Source: Drosophila pseudoobscura
Lineage: Eukaryota > Arthropoda > Insecta > Diptera > Drosophilidae
Direction: 5' to 3'
Assembly: GCF_009870125.1 (NCBI RefSeq)
Contig: NC_046679.1
Coordinates: 18,538,001-18,602,000, forward strand
Length of the DNA: 64,000 nt
Shown: positions 36,741 through 49,009 of the stretch, piece after piece
Layout: each line of letters opens with the position of its first letter
How positions within the stretch are numbered: position 1 is the first letter of the stretch
Notes under the pieces: model-generated
The model's input: only the letters and a program-made list of their open reading frames with translations
What the model was told of the DNA's origin: nothing
The model's database searches: none
Translations under genes and position numbers: made by a program

Positions 36741-37058
36741 GCATACTGTAAATACTCATACCAATATCTTTGTATATACATAAGTATAAAATCTGACCAA
36801 AATCTGACCCTATAGCTTAAGGCCTGAGTAGCTATAGCACCAACATTTGTTAATATTTAGTTTTAAGTAGCTATTAGCATTATTCAAAAATAATAATTAA
36901 TAATAATTTATATAAGAACGCACTATAAATATAGAAACGTCACGCAAATATTTTTCTTCTGGAGTTGTAACTTAAACTTAACTTCCATCAAAAAATATAA
37001 ATTTTAAAGGTATAAATCCAACGTGGATGGTGCATTGATCCAGGAAAATTAAAATAAA
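36740..37058. other. AT-rich spacer
   Basis: Nothing recognisable lies between the LINE fragment and the next dispersed repeat. Confidence 0.5.
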
Positions 37059-38060
37059 CGAGGGGGAACGTTGTGAGTTGCTGCGAAGACCGCAACTCTA
37101 CATTTATACCCGATACTAAGTCAATATGGCTCTCCTCCGGCAGAGAGAGAGACAGAAAATCAGTCTGAGCGTGCCGTCGGGCGCCGTAGCCACTGAAAAT
37201 TGATTTGTTCCTTTTGGCTATAAAAGGATCCGATCTGATCCAGATTCAGCAATCTGATAGATATGGTCTTTAACTATGATTCTGCGTTTTTAGTTTTCTC
37301 GAATCTGAAATATTGTGGATGCAAGAGATTTTCGTTCTTTGGGGAAAGGGTCGGGCGAAATTTTGAGATATACGTTTTATAGCGGCATACCAAATTTGAT
37401 TACTCTAGCCTTTATAGTCTCTGAGATTTGTGGATGCCCCAGATTTTCGTCCTTTGTGGGGGCGGAAGGGGGTGTGGCGAAATTTTGAGATCAAACGGTC
37501 AAGGTCCGATATCACAGGAGTGTGGATACCAAATTTGGTTGCTCTGGCTCTTATAGGTTGATCCTTGAGCTCACATTTTGCGATTAGCCCATGAAACCTG
37601 TGTGTTAGAGAGAGACAGAGCGAGAAAAAATGAAATTGTTTTCTTGATTCTGGCTATAATAGTTATACGATCTGGTTCAGATTTTACACTATAGACATCC
37701 GATTTTGCGTTTTCTGTTTTCTTGTATCTTAGAAATTGTGGATACCACAGATTTTCGCCCTTTGTGTGGGCGGAAGGAGGCGGGGCAAAGTTTGGAAATA
37801 TTCTTGTAACTGTGACATATCACAGAAGTCCGGATATAAAACATCGTTGCTCTAGCTCTTATAGTCTTTGAGCTCTAGGCGCTGATAGGGACGGACAGAC
37901 GAACGGACGGATAGGGCTCCATCGACTCGGCTATTGATGCTGATCACGAATATATATTCTTTATGGGGTCGGAAACGATTCCATCTGGACGTTACACACA
38001 TCCACTTTTACCACATATCTAATATACTCCAAAACTCATTGTATGTATCGGGTATAAAAA
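37059..38060 (+). repeat. Dispersed repeat, second near-complete copy
   Basis: It has the leader AACGAGGGGGAACGTTGTGA and hairpin, TTATACCCGATACT near 37107, the internal CAGATTTTCG..GGCGGA modules, the GGACAGACG tract, and the right end GTATCGGGTATAAA at about 38046-38059. It is collinear with the 5939-7080 copy, slightly shorter, without the minisatellite expansion. Confidence 0.85.
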
Positions 38061-38394
38061 TTAGCTTTCGGAGCCAATCCTACAAAAATTTGAGTTAACT
38101 CTAACAATTCAACGTAATCAATACGCGCATAATTTTCTCAATTCAACTTGACAGAAGATAATAATTGCATATTTTCTATCATTTAAATGTTTTTCAACAA
38201 TTTATCAAAACAAGCCAATACCAATTTCATTCCCATTCCTAATGCAAAATTGTCAACATTCGAGTCGAGTCCAGTGGAGAACAGACTCCAGCTCCACATG
38301 CTAACCAAGGTGCTGACACTAAGCACTTGTCACCCAGCCGAGCCTGGCGAGGAGCGGAGCCCCTGAAGTCGGATACATCTGCATTCCAGCTTTC

Positions 38395-38720
38395 GATATT
38401 TTAATACTCTGTAATAAACTGTGTAATTGCACATTAATATGAGAATTTGAATATTAACTATTTATTGTTGGCTTAAATATTAACAAGACGATCTATTTGG
38501 GGCTGGATTGTATTCTAATATTCTAAATCACAAAAAAATGCAATCCGATCAGAGCGGAATAGAGTATAGCTACCATAGGAACCATTGGCCAAATATCATA
38601 TTTTTTAACCTTGACCTCAAGTCGGCACCTCTAAACGTTGTCGAACCGGGCTGAAACTTTATATTTTAATGTTTTATAACATAAGGAATCTTTTTAGACC
38701 CTGAGACTTTTGATTCCGAC
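38395..38720 (+). repeat. Second dispersed repeat family, copy 2
   Basis: It is collinear with 15980-16310: GCAATCCGATCAGAGCGGAA, TATAGCTACCATAGGAACCA, CACCTCTAAACGTTGTCGAA and TTTTTAGACCCTGAGAC. Confidence 0.75.
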
Positions 38721-39378
38721 ATCATACAGTTTACGTACCTCTTTTATTAAGCGATAAGTTAGCTAAGAAACTATTCAGATGAATTCCACATCTCCCTGCC
38801 TAAGGTCAATTATTCCAGTAATTTAACCGAGCAGAGAAATGGATTATTCATTTTCAAACAGAATTTCCAAAGATATAGAATAGAATATTATATAGCTCTG
38901 ACACTGATGGAGTTTCTGTGACGGACCGACTCTACCGATCATTCTGCGGAAAAACATTGCTTATCCGCCGGAGACACTTCCGTACTTCTGTACATTCAAA
39001 TAGCTGACTACCAGGGGTATATTTGATATACGAGAATTCAATTTATTAAAATAATCCAACGTAACGACTATCTTGCAATTATAACGTTGGCTAAAAATGC
39101 ATTTATTACAACAACTTGTTTCTTCTGGTATTTTAAATTTAATATTCTTCAGATAATTATCGACTTATGTATAGAATCTAATACAAATAAAATAAATAGC
39201 TTATGCATACGGTATGTGATAAAAATTGTGTATTAGGCGTTGATACATACTAACTACAACTATGCCATGTTTTGGTCCTATTTATCAATTAACCTTAATA
39301 AAAAAAAGGAACAAAGTTTGGATGAATTTACATATCTTCATAAATAATTCTGTACAGCAATATTCTAGTTTGATCTAT
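38721..39378. other. Region downstream of fd96Ca
   Basis: AT-rich; it probably contains the fd96Ca 3' untranslated region. A minus-strand AATAAA lies near 39.1 kb. No other element is seen. Confidence 0.45.
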
Positions 39379-40518
39379 TTATATAGTACGCAAATCATTG
39401 TCTATTCTATTTTGGGCTTCCGGTGTAAGATATTGTTGTGACGGGGCCACCAGAGTAACGTTATTATAATAGATATTGTGCATATTGGCCAGGGGTGCCG
39501 TTGCCATCATAAACAGTGGATGGGAAATAGCTAGTTCATATGTGGTGCTGGGGATTCCCGAGGATTGGAGATTTCCCGAGCTCAGTCCTGATACATTGGC
39601 TCCTGCGGCATAATGAAGAAACGGTACGTTTCCCGCATTTATAGTGTGTAACGGCGGTAGCGGTCGTTCTCGCTGATCTTCAGTGTGGTTTATTCGACTC
39701 ATCGCCATATATTCGTCGGACGAAGATGTTGGCGGATATCTGAAAATTCCACTACACTCCACTACATCTATATCAGTTCGGTCATCATCCTCGTCTTCCT
39801 CCTCCGAGTGGTGCTCAGGTTTGTCGGGAGTAATTAGACTCTCTATCGTAAAGGAACGCTTCGGTCGTAAACTTATCGGACCTTCACTGTCTGGACTAGT
39901 TATCAAGGGCAAATTGGACAGTGCTATATCTGATAAATTGGTTTGATTTGCATTATATGTGGGAGGATGGATAACATCAGGTAAAATTATACCTTGAGCT
40001 AAAGGCGTTGATAATTGATTTGCTACTCTCGGATAATGCAGAGTCGAGTCAAGGCTCATGGATGCATTGTTGCCGTCTAGCGACGTCATATGCGATACAC
40101 TTCCATTGCGATTTGTAAAGAAAAATCGATTTAGGTTCGCCAGTGCGGTCAACTCTTCATTCAGTATGTCCTTATCATTTTTATGCAATTTAAATCGCTT
40201 TCTCCGTCGTAGTAGACTGCCGTTTTCAAACATGTCAAATGCTTGAGGATGTAACGCCCAGTAGGCACCTTTCCCGGGCCTGTCTGGCCGTCGCGGAACT
40301 TTTATGAAGCAATCGTTAAAACTCAAATTGTGTCGCAAAGAGTTCTGCCACCGCTGAGTGTTCTTTCGATAGTACGGAAAGCGGTCTGTTATGAACTTAT
40401 ATATATCGCTGAGAGGTAACATTTTCTCCGGTGAGCTCCAAATGGCCATAGCAGTTAGTGATATATATGAATATGGAGGCTTCTGATCGCCGTATGATTC
40501 ACGTGAGGGTCTTGGCAT
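39379..40518 (-). CDS. fd96Ca: Forkhead transcription factor, FoxB class
   Basis: An intronless protein of 379 residues starts [10 protein letters not shown], the conserved FoxB beginning. The forkhead domain spans about residues 12-110: [20 protein letters not shown], the helix in [17 protein letters not shown], the wing in [11 protein letters not shown], and the end [10 protein letters not shown]-terminal islands are an eh1-like repressor motif (FTIESLI, 223-229, in [15 protein letters not shown]), then an acidic run ([13 protein letters not shown]) and a Ser/Thr-rich tail. The motif and surroundings are shared with fd96Cb, supporting an old tandem duplication. The two genes are on one strand about 16 kb apart. 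In flies the pair acts redundantly in embryonic neuroblast identity. The frame is intact. Confidence 0.96.
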   Translation of the reverse strand: MPRPSRESYGDQKPPYSYISLTAMAIWSSPEKMLPLSDIYKFITDRFPYYRKNTQRWQNSLRHNLSFNDCFIKVPRRPDRPGKGAYWALHPQAFDMFENGSLLRRRKRFKLHKNDKDILNEELTALANLNRFFFTNRNGSVSHMTSLDGNNASMSLDSTLHYPRVANQLSTPLAQGIILPDVIHPPTYNANQTNLSDIALSNLPLITSPDSEGPISLRPKRSFTIESLITPDKPEHHSEEEDEDDDRTDIDVVECSGIFRYPPTSSSDEYMAMSRINHTEDQRERPLPPLHTINAGNVPFLHYAAGANVSGLSSGNLQSSGIPSTTYELAISHPLFMMATAPLANMHNIYYNNVTLVAPSQQYLTPEAQNRIDNDLRTI

Positions 40519-43340
40519 TATTAAACAATCGGCAATGTTTAATTATTTGTATTTCTCCAGAGCTCAATCACGCATGATTCAACACAGAGCTGTGTTAAAT
40601 ATTTCCTCATATTATTTAAAGACAGACAAAATAAATAACATTATTTTTGTCATGTAATCATGTATCAGAGATTATTATTTACAACACTGGTTTTTGTTTA
40701 TTTTTGCGGCTTATTTGTTTTCTATATATTTTTTGTTATTTTTTTGTTTGTACTTTATATTTGATGGTACAACATTTTAGGTGTTCATGTCTTTAAAACA
40801 TCTCTTAAAGACAAATTATTTAAAAACATGAGAAGCGAACAATTGCTTTATCCGTTGCAGCAGAAAGTATTCTATTGAAATTTGATTTGTCATGATGAAG
40901 TCAATAGCGACGGCAAAACAAGATCGCGAACTGACGGCAATAAAATCTCCACAAGAACTACGCTTGTTATAAGCTTCAGCGACAACACTGAATGTAAAAG
41001 CACTCTCACTGAGGTTTCCCTGGCCTGGCAAATTACCATCTAAAGCTGAATACGAATACGTGAGCGGCGGTGCGGTGGTAGCGAACTTGAAGCGAAGATA
41101 GCGATAGAGAGGGAACAAAACAAACGACAACAAACGAAGAACACGGCATACAAAAAATTACTGTTTCAGCAGACTAGCAGACGACGCGCCGGTTATTGTA
41201 CTAAGTGAGCAATGCCGTACAACCAACCACAGTGAGCAATGCAATCAAAATATAATCACTCACATCATTGCCCCCGTGCTCTCTCCCAATCACCGCGATG
41301 CGAACATGCATCATCCCTCCAAAACGGCGAAACTTCAAAGAAGAGAGCCAAAGCAAAGAGTCTGAGATTTACTAAACGAATAAACCAGTCTGACCAGACC
41401 ACACTACGCCAGAGCAAACTATGGGGAAGGGGCTCGGCTTCAGTTACGGGGAGTGTCGTAGGTTTTAGCTTAGCTTAAGCTACGGATATACATATGTATG
41501 TACATCTGTATGTATGTATGTATGTATGTATGTACACTCGACAACCGCCCTGGCAGCTGGGTCTGGCTAACAGCCCAATGCGAGAGAGGTGTTGAAAAAG
41601 AAAATTACAACCACTTTACCGATTTACTGATTTTACGTTTTCATAATCTTGTTAGTTGATTTGCCTGCTTTTGAACGCAGTCATTATTCTGCAGAACGTT
41701 AAAACCCAAATCGTACTGCCACTGCTTTTGTAGAGCGTGTAGTCCCACACATTGATTTTATAGGTATAGTAAGTGCGAAAGCCAATTAAATACAAATATA
41801 TAACTTCCGAGCTCGGAAGATAGTTCCACTCAACGATCGTATACATATATTTATACTAAATATCCAAAAAAAAAACCAGTATATTTAAAAAAAAATTTTA
41901 ATTTCGTGTCTTTTATATATGTGTATTATTGTATCAACAGAAATTAATTTATTGATAATTGGCCTTTTCAAAGCGATAATTAGGTGATCATCTTCATCAT
42001 CAAGTGTAAGTGGAGGTTAACAACGAAGTGCCGCAGCATGGAGAGCGAGCTAGCCGCCGCTCGTTGACGACGAGAGAGTGAGAAAGCACAATCAGCTCTT
42101 AAAGCGGGATGGTATGATGGTAGCAAGTCTTATTTGTCTATAGACAAAAAAACCTGCAATTGGATTGGCTATTGTAGAAATACATTTCTTTGGGCGGAGC
42201 TTGTGCGGTTTCTACAATGTAACATTTATACATACATACGTACATTTTTCATTAGTACCCTCCTTATTATTTATTATTGCGAAAATGTGGCTGCCCCCCA
42301 ATCTATCAGAGACGAGACATTCAAAAATGATTCCATTAAAACCAGATGTATGTAAATATTAATTTTAACATGTATCTATGTATTATGCATATGTACGTGC
42401 ATACGTACATTTGAAAATACTTGTGCGTGTATGTACATATATACTGATAATATTCATGCATGCATGTAATTATTATATTATATAAATATACGTGTGTACA
42501 TATGTGATGATAACATGTGCAAATGTATTTCAATCACTCGTATGTATTATTTGCAAAAGTTGCCTGCTATTGGATAGTTGTATTGGTGGGTGGATATTTT
42601 TGAAAAAGTCGAACTGCCCTTTTCTGAAATGAAATCGGCAACAGTGACCAGGGCCTTTTATAAACAGCTGGTAAATGAAATTTCGTAAGCGTAAGCGTCT
42701 GAACTTTAAATTTCAATAAGTCGTACGTGTGAGCTAAGGCTAGCATTTGTATTTTTATATTTTGTGCATACATATCCTTTTTATCTTATATTTTATTAAT
42801 ATTTTGTAACGTACCGTAGATTCTTGATTATATTTTTATTTTTTGTTCAATTTAATGTACAATATTTGTTTAAAAAAGCGATTTTTTAAAGGGCGATGGT
42901 ACTTGAAATGCCTTTTAGATTGGAATTTTGTTCTTTTCCGTATATTGTAGAAATAACAATATGGATTTTGAAATATTTTTGCCAAATTATAACCCACTGG
43001 GTTATTTCAAAGTTCGTAATAGCGGTTGCTAGATCGGTGGAGAAAATATACATTTATTTATTTACATTAAGTCCCTCGACCTCACCACTATTTTGTGAAA
43101 ATGGGGCTGGATCTTACGAATAGTTTGAAGTACATATGTATGTAGGTTTCCAAAGGGTCAATTGGTAGCTTATTACCATGAACCTGCTACGTACAGGGAT
43201 TTTTTGCCGGCGCATATTTGCTTATGTGAAATGTTCCATTTTTATGTTTTGTTTGTTATCCATAAGTAACTTTTAATGATTGATTATAATTATATTATAA
43301 TTATATATATTATAATGAATACATACTAGCTTTTTCTTCA
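40519..43340. other. fd96Ca upstream region and spacer
   Basis: No gene is recognised. The first 700 bases upstream are the likely promoter and 5' untranslated region by position. About 40960-41480 is GC-richer and not repetitive. A TGTA microsatellite lies at 41506-41535. An inverted repeat (ATTGTAGAAA at 42171 and TTTCTACAAT at 42209) could form a small hairpin. Confidence 0.45.
41506..41535 (+). repeat. TGTA microsatellite
   Basis: Seven to eight perfect TGTA units. Confidence 0.9.
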
Positions 43341-43344
43341 AAAG

Positions 43345-43780
43345 TCTGTGTTATTATTGATACTAAAAATGAGTATAGGGGTATATATTATTTTTGGGAA
43401 AGTGGATATGTGTAACGCCCAGAAGGAAGCGTTTCCGACCCCATACAGTATATACTATATATTCTTGATCAGGATTAATAGCCAAGTCGATTAAGCCATG
43501 TCTGTCTGTTCGTCTATTGGTCTTGTTTGACGCCTAGCTCTTAGTGATATCAAACTAAATGAAGTTTGCTTTAAAATATTGCGACGCCCAATCAAAGGGA
43601 ATGACCATATCTACCCGACTGCCGAGAAAAAAATCAATTTGCAGTGGCTACGCAAAACCAGCCACGCGCTCACTTATTCTCTCTATTTCTCTCTCTCACA
43701 AACTCTTCGTAGTACAATTTGTGCGCTCTCTGGCGGATGGGGATCGCAAGTATCAGGTATAAATGTTCCCGTTTGTTTTT
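43345..43780 (-). repeat. Dispersed repeat, end-to-end with internal deletion
   Basis: One degraded end (TGATACTAAAAATGAGTATA), then GCCCAGAAGGAAGCG, CTTGATCAGGATTAATAGCC, GTCTGTCTGTTCGTC, and after a deletion the opposite side (ATGACCATATCTACCCGACT, TTTGCAGTGGCTACGC) up to the GTATCAGGTATAAA end at 43749-43762. Confidence 0.7.
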
Positions 43781-43959
43781 ATAGAACAATGTTAACAATA
43801 AAATAAACCAAAAATAAAATCATAGGATTTATAGTTATATTATATGTATTCAATCCGAAAGATACAGCAAGATACATATGTATTTATCTCCTAAGCCAAA
43901 AAGTTGACATTTTTAAAAGCTTGTGTGTGTGCGTGTGTTGAAATTATCCAAAGCACTCT

Positions 43960-44290
43960 TAGAAGTTATAAAAGGTTTGACTTTGGCCCTATGGTTTCAA
44001 GTAAGACCTCACCCTGTAATGTGATCGCATGATTTTGGCGACCATTCCACACATCGCCTCATTTGGAAACTATGCGCTTTGTGAACATTTCTTGCAGTAG
44101 CTCCATCGAATCGCCTTCTGTTCGACACGTCTCGACATTTTTTTGAAACCATATGACATTTTGGTCAATTTTCCATCCAACTGAAGCCGAAAACGTTAGT
44201 TAGCATGGCTTGGTTTGCTATTGGCAGTCACCGTCAGACCCTTTTCGCTTCGAAGCCAATGATGCCTCCTGACCGAAATGCGCACGAAAT
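43960..44290 (-). pseudogene. Mariner-superfamily transposase remnant
   Basis: On the minus strand, frames resemble the family stretch with FQQDGATCHT, then LL-x-E/K-F, VISKRGDVNWPPRSCDLTP: here FQKNVETCRTEGDSMELLQE, then RIVSK, a stop, GDVWNG. Upstream pieces (QAMLTNVF) fit the preceding YRxMLTNFL segment. It is heavily damaged, with stops and frame changes. Confidence 0.55.
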
Positions 44291-44299
44291 AATAAGTTA

Positions 44300-47200
44300 C
44301 CCTTTAGTTCCGGAACATTAATTGCAATCGAAATTGATTAAAACTGTAAATATTTTGAAAGTCTTAATCTCAACATAACAAAACGGGCTGAGTACAGTAT
44401 CTAATTATCTAAAGTCGCTAGACACCCAAACAACGTATTGAGAATCAGAGAAAAGGGAATTACTATAGCATCGAAAAGAGATTTATTTCAGGCAACAACA
44501 GCCCCCGTGTGCTTATCTATGTATATTTTTAGGGGCGGAATGGGGAGGAAACTTTAACGCACCTATACATATATACATATTTATGTACATATATTTTTAT
44601 TACAGTTCCATTCCATACATAAGACTGACTGCTATATAAAGATAAACATATTATGATAAACAGTGAATTAACTGGGTTTTGGTTTATTTGTTTAAAAAAC
44701 TGTGCCCCTGTATTTTAAACTAACCCTGTTTTTTTCGAGCTTACGATATACAAACCAACCGAAGCCGAAACCAAAGCCGAGATCTTTACAGATTCCTTCA
44801 TTTAGAAAAGACAACCCATGGATCAACATTTTAGCTATCTTCAACCTATATAAATATGTACAGTGGGTAACTTTAATAATAATATTTATTATGCAAATAA
44901 AACGCATAAAACTACAACAAAATAAAAAACGTTAGCTGTACCGCCGGGTATGCAAAACGCCAATATCGGCTATATCCCCGTTAAAGGAACAGCTTCAGGA
45001 ACAGCTGGCCAAAATCGACCATAAAAAATTATAAAAAATATGCCAAACCCTTAACCGAAACATTAATCAATATTGGGTATTATAATAAAATATAAAATTA
45101 CGTTTTTTTTCGATATTAAGATGGTTTCTTTTTAGTCATACTCGTATAAGAAAAAACCGAGTATTAAAGTAACGCAAATTTTGGTGATTTTTTTGTTTAG
45201 CTGTAGTTTATCTTTTACTTTCTAACATATAGTAAACTGTACTATATATGTACATATTTATGTATGTATCTACAATCTACCCAATGTATATTCAAATTAG
45301 TTCCGGTTGCAGGACATTTTTTACTTACACGCTATTCCATTTAAGCGTGAATCGTATTTAAATTTATTTAAGAATCATTTACAGCACTTTGAATATGCAT
45401 ATCGAATTGGAAGGCATAACAAATGGTAAACATAAATTCTTATTTCCCAAAGAATACAATTTTTAATAAAATTATTGCCGCTGAGGTTTGCTCAATTATG
45501 TATATAATGTAATCGCAGACACAATCACAACAAATTTCATGCTATGCAATTACAACGCATTAAGAAGAATTTGTTAACAGGGGGGGATGGTCAAGGTATT
45601 TAACCCGGAATAATAAATCATTATGTATTCGCAGCGTTTTTGTTATTTTGTACTCAATTCAATTCCCACCCAGTAGGTTTGACATTTGCCTGTAAATGCG
45701 AAATAATCAGGACTTCCGACAAACACAAATTCACGCTTTAACGCAATTTGTTTCGGTGTACGGTTAACAGTTGTTACAATTATCTATTGTTTGATACAAC
45801 CACAACGGAGACCAATAAAAGTAAACAGAAAAATCATGAAAAACCAAACCTGAACGGGAATATCAATATTAAAGCGTTACTGAAAAGAATAATTCTGTAA
45901 AGATTTTCAAAACTAAAATTAAATTCGGTGTGTCGTCAGGCTGATTTTTCTTTGCAGCAATTTCCTGAGAAACTAAAGTTTTTCAAACCTAAATAAAATC
46001 TAAATACAATCTGATCTAATGAAAGATTATCCTATTAGTTTAGATAGCCTGAAAATAAAGTTACTATTTTGCATGCAAACAAAACGAATAAGGCTATTTT
46101 GATTAGCCTGTTTAGGACCTAATTAGGACCGCTGAAATTGGTCTGTAATATTTATAAAATTATATAATAATCTATTTATAGTATATATATAATATATTTA
46201 ATTAATTAGTGCAAATCAAACATTAACTGAAATTTACACAAACCTTCGTGGTTACGAGTGTGTATACATATGTTAACGTTAGTCTAGACCACCTGTCGTA
46301 CAAAGCGGAAAAATGCCTCAAGTTTCAGTTTACATTAAATAATGAAACCCATAAATTTAAAAATGAAACTGCATTGTTATGTGTCAGAACCGTAATTAGA
46401 GATATTGGCCTTAAATAATCGTTCGGCGCTCATTTGTTCGCTTTTTAGTTGCCGACAACACAGCGGCAGGCCTGTGCCTTGGATTCCAGCCGAAAAGGTG
46501 TTAGAAAAGGGCGATCTAAAGGTAAAAAAGAAACACATTTTTGTGTGTTTGTATATTTACTTCATATGTATGCACATATACATACAAACACGTTGTACAT
46601 TTATTTTGGAGCTGTATTGTAACGCTGGAACAAGTGGAATTGATGTTTAACGATGTAGGCGTAATACAGATTAACACACATATACATATGTACATACATA
46701 CATACATATGTATATGTACATATGTCTGGGTCTTAATGCATTTGTGTATTTTTACCTGCCGATCATCGATTACTAGTAATTGTCTTCCTTGCCATCCATT
46801 TCGGCCATCCAACAGCTGGTAAGTCATATAGTTAATTTATGAATTTCATCTCACGAGTTTGTTAGCAATAAAAAACTAACCGTTATTCTCACTAACTTGT
46901 TTAAGCCTCCGTCCTATGATGTGATTATCCGAATATTATCATAAATATTATCAAGTACATCTGAAAATTCACGACAGTCATTTTGTTATATAAGTATTGG
47001 CTTATGAAGTCGCAGATGCTTTTTTTAAGATTTGTTGTATTCTTATTTTTATGGTTTTTTTCAGAGCTAAGCTTGTTTTTTTTTTGCATAACTGCATGTT
47101 ACACCTTGTTTTAGAGAGTCACTTAGTGATTTTCTTTCTTACACAGTCAATCCTGACTCGTATTGACACGTTCTTGTGTTTTAATATTCTTTGGCTAAAA

Positions 47201-47415
47201 TAAACGTCATTATATATGTACATACATATGTATATAGACTGGAAGTTGACACTATTATACTAAAGTGATCCATGCAACACGAAACCGAAGTTAGCAAGAC
47301 ATTTGTCATCATTCAATGATTATGTTAATATCGTCCAAAACATTATGAAGAGCTATTACAAGAGCGGCAACACAATAGACCTCTTATAGGTCCTAACCTA
47401 ACCTATTAAAAAATT
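44300..47415. other. Spacer with two exon-like islands
   Basis: Mostly AT-rich with ACATATG-type runs. Two GC-richer, open islands at 46440-46530 and 46744-46825 carry splice-like borders on both strands, but I could not settle strand or frame. No known family is seen. Confidence 0.4.
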
Positions 47416-47419
47416 GGAG

Positions 47420-47597
47420 GAAACGGACGGACGTACGGACAGACAGACTGGGCTCAATCGACTCGGCTATTGATACTGATCAAGAATATATATACTTTAT
47501 AGGGTCGGAAACGATTCCATCTGGACGTTACACACATCCATTTTCACCACAAATCTAATATACCCCAATACTCATTTTAAGTATCGGGAATAAAAAT
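47420..47597 (+). repeat. Dispersed repeat, right terminal fragment
   Basis: GGACGGACGTACGGACAGAC, ATCAAGAATATATATACTTT, GGAAACGATTCCATCTGGAC, and an end reading TTTTAAGTATCGGGAATAAA, one base off the usual GGGTATAAA. Confidence 0.85.
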
Positions 47598-47899
47598 GGA
47601 ATGCCTAAAAGTATACAGAAATTTTTGTGATTTGTGAACAGGCTTGAAAGACAAGTGGTTTTTATTATGTTAACATATACCTCACAGGCCGGCAGTGATT
47701 TTGCTGCAGACCTAGGCTAACTTGTTTACGTTATTATAGAATATTGGCTATATTGGCTGTGGTTTTTCGCTATGCCACGTTTAAAAAATCAAGACTTTTC
47801 TCTTCTTAATTTAGGCGAACTTTAAAGATTTAAAGAATTTTAAGAGTAGATAATGACATTTTATGATACTGAATACAGAAATGAAGATTGGCACCTTTT

Positions 47900-48200
47900 T
47901 ATAACCCGTACTCAAAGATTTTGGGGTATCTTCGACTTATATATGTAGATGTGTAACTAGAGGATAGCTTTTCTGACACCTTAAATATTATATTCTTTAT
48001 AAGCATCATTAGCTGAGTCATGCCTGTCAGTATGTCTGTCCGTCCTATAAGATCTACATCTACTACATTGTGCACCGACTCTTGTGATATCACACTGAAA
48101 ATCTGAACCGAAAACACTGAATTATTGAGAACGCCCATGTCTAAAATATTGCAAAACAGATGGGATTATTATTATAGCCAGAATAAGTAAAACCATATCG
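47900..48200 (-). repeat. Dispersed repeat, strongly degraded
   Basis: TATAACCCGTACTCAAAGAT, TTATAAGCATCATTAGCTGA, GTCTGTCCGTCC and later ATTATTATAGCCAGAAT match the order of the repeat with many changes. Confidence 0.5.
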
Positions 48201-48429
48201 CGTTGCTGATCCCCTGAGAAAGGATCGTTCGTGCATGAGGGGTTCTGATTGCAGTGGACTCAAACTTCACGTCGGAACACTTCACAGTCCAGGTTAAACA
48301 TGAACTAGAATTCCTGTGTGTAAAACTGATTCACGCTTTCGCTGAATTCATTAATTGCTAGTATATTTCACCTTCTTCGGATATCTCAATTTATGTGCAG
48401 CACTCTCTATCAAATAAAGATCATGTGAT

Positions 48430-48790
48430 AGATCGTCTGACAATTTGATCAAGGGTGACGTGGATAGCCCTGATCTTTTGAAATGCATAAACTTCACGAT
48501 TCCAATTAGATCCACCAGAAACTATTTACCGTTGACCATACCGTTTTGTAGATGGAATTATTCCTTGCATGAACCATTAAGGGTCTTAGGCTCGGATCAT
48601 AAATTCCTATACCGTATAATATCTACACCTAATTCCCTTCCTTTTCTTAAATTACTTATATTAGCCTGAGATCCGTTCGTAAAACTCTTCTGCTAGTGTC
48701 ACACGGGCCACTTGATAGTGCAGTAATTCTAATTAATCGCCTCTTGAAAGATGCAGTCATTGCATTTCAACGTCCAAGAATTGAGGGTAC
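48430..48790 (+). pseudogene. LINE ORF2 3' fragment
   Basis: The frame reads GDVDSPDLLKCINFTIPIRS, then TRNYLPLTIPFCRWNYSLHE and PLRVLGSDHKFLY. This is the pattern of the region following the reverse transcriptase in many dipteran LINEs (SPxLLxxINFxIPxRxxR...FxxxNYxxxxPL). A near-identical short piece of it reappears at 54237-54284. The clade is not certain. Confidence 0.6.
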
Positions 48791-48794
48791 CTGA

Positions 48795-48975
48795 GCATAT
48801 GGATTGGAGTGCTGTGTAGCCTAGTACAGGATCACCCAACCTAGTACCGTGCCGCGCGTCCTTCGAACAGGATCCCCCAGTGCCGTGCATCCTAATACAG
48901 GAGCCCTAGACCCAGTACCGTGCCGTGTATCTTAGTACAGAAACCCCAGACCCAGTACCGTGCTGACAAGAACTC
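48795..48975 (+). repeat. Short tandem units before the gypsy-type element
   Basis: About four imperfect units of 45-55 bases contain CAGTACCGTGCCGTG and CCTAGTACAGGA. They abut the start of the gypsy-type coding region and may be part of its leader or LTR. Confidence 0.6.
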
Positions 48976-49009
48976 GCACCGGCACGCCGATTAGTCTACC
49001 AGGATCAAG

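Noticed and set aside
40816..41133. 105-residue minus-strand ORF upstream of fd96Ca
   Set aside because: No family resemblance; it lies in the expected 5' untranslated/promoter region and is AT-biased like non-coding DNA.
41239..41478. 79-residue plus-strand ORF with many Ser, Lys and His
   Set aside because: No recognisable domain and no splice or promoter context; probably chance in a GC-richer stretch.
44702..44935. ORF with a PKPKPK tract and a hydrophobic tail
   Set aside because: Both strands are open over the same stretch and no gene structure surrounds it.
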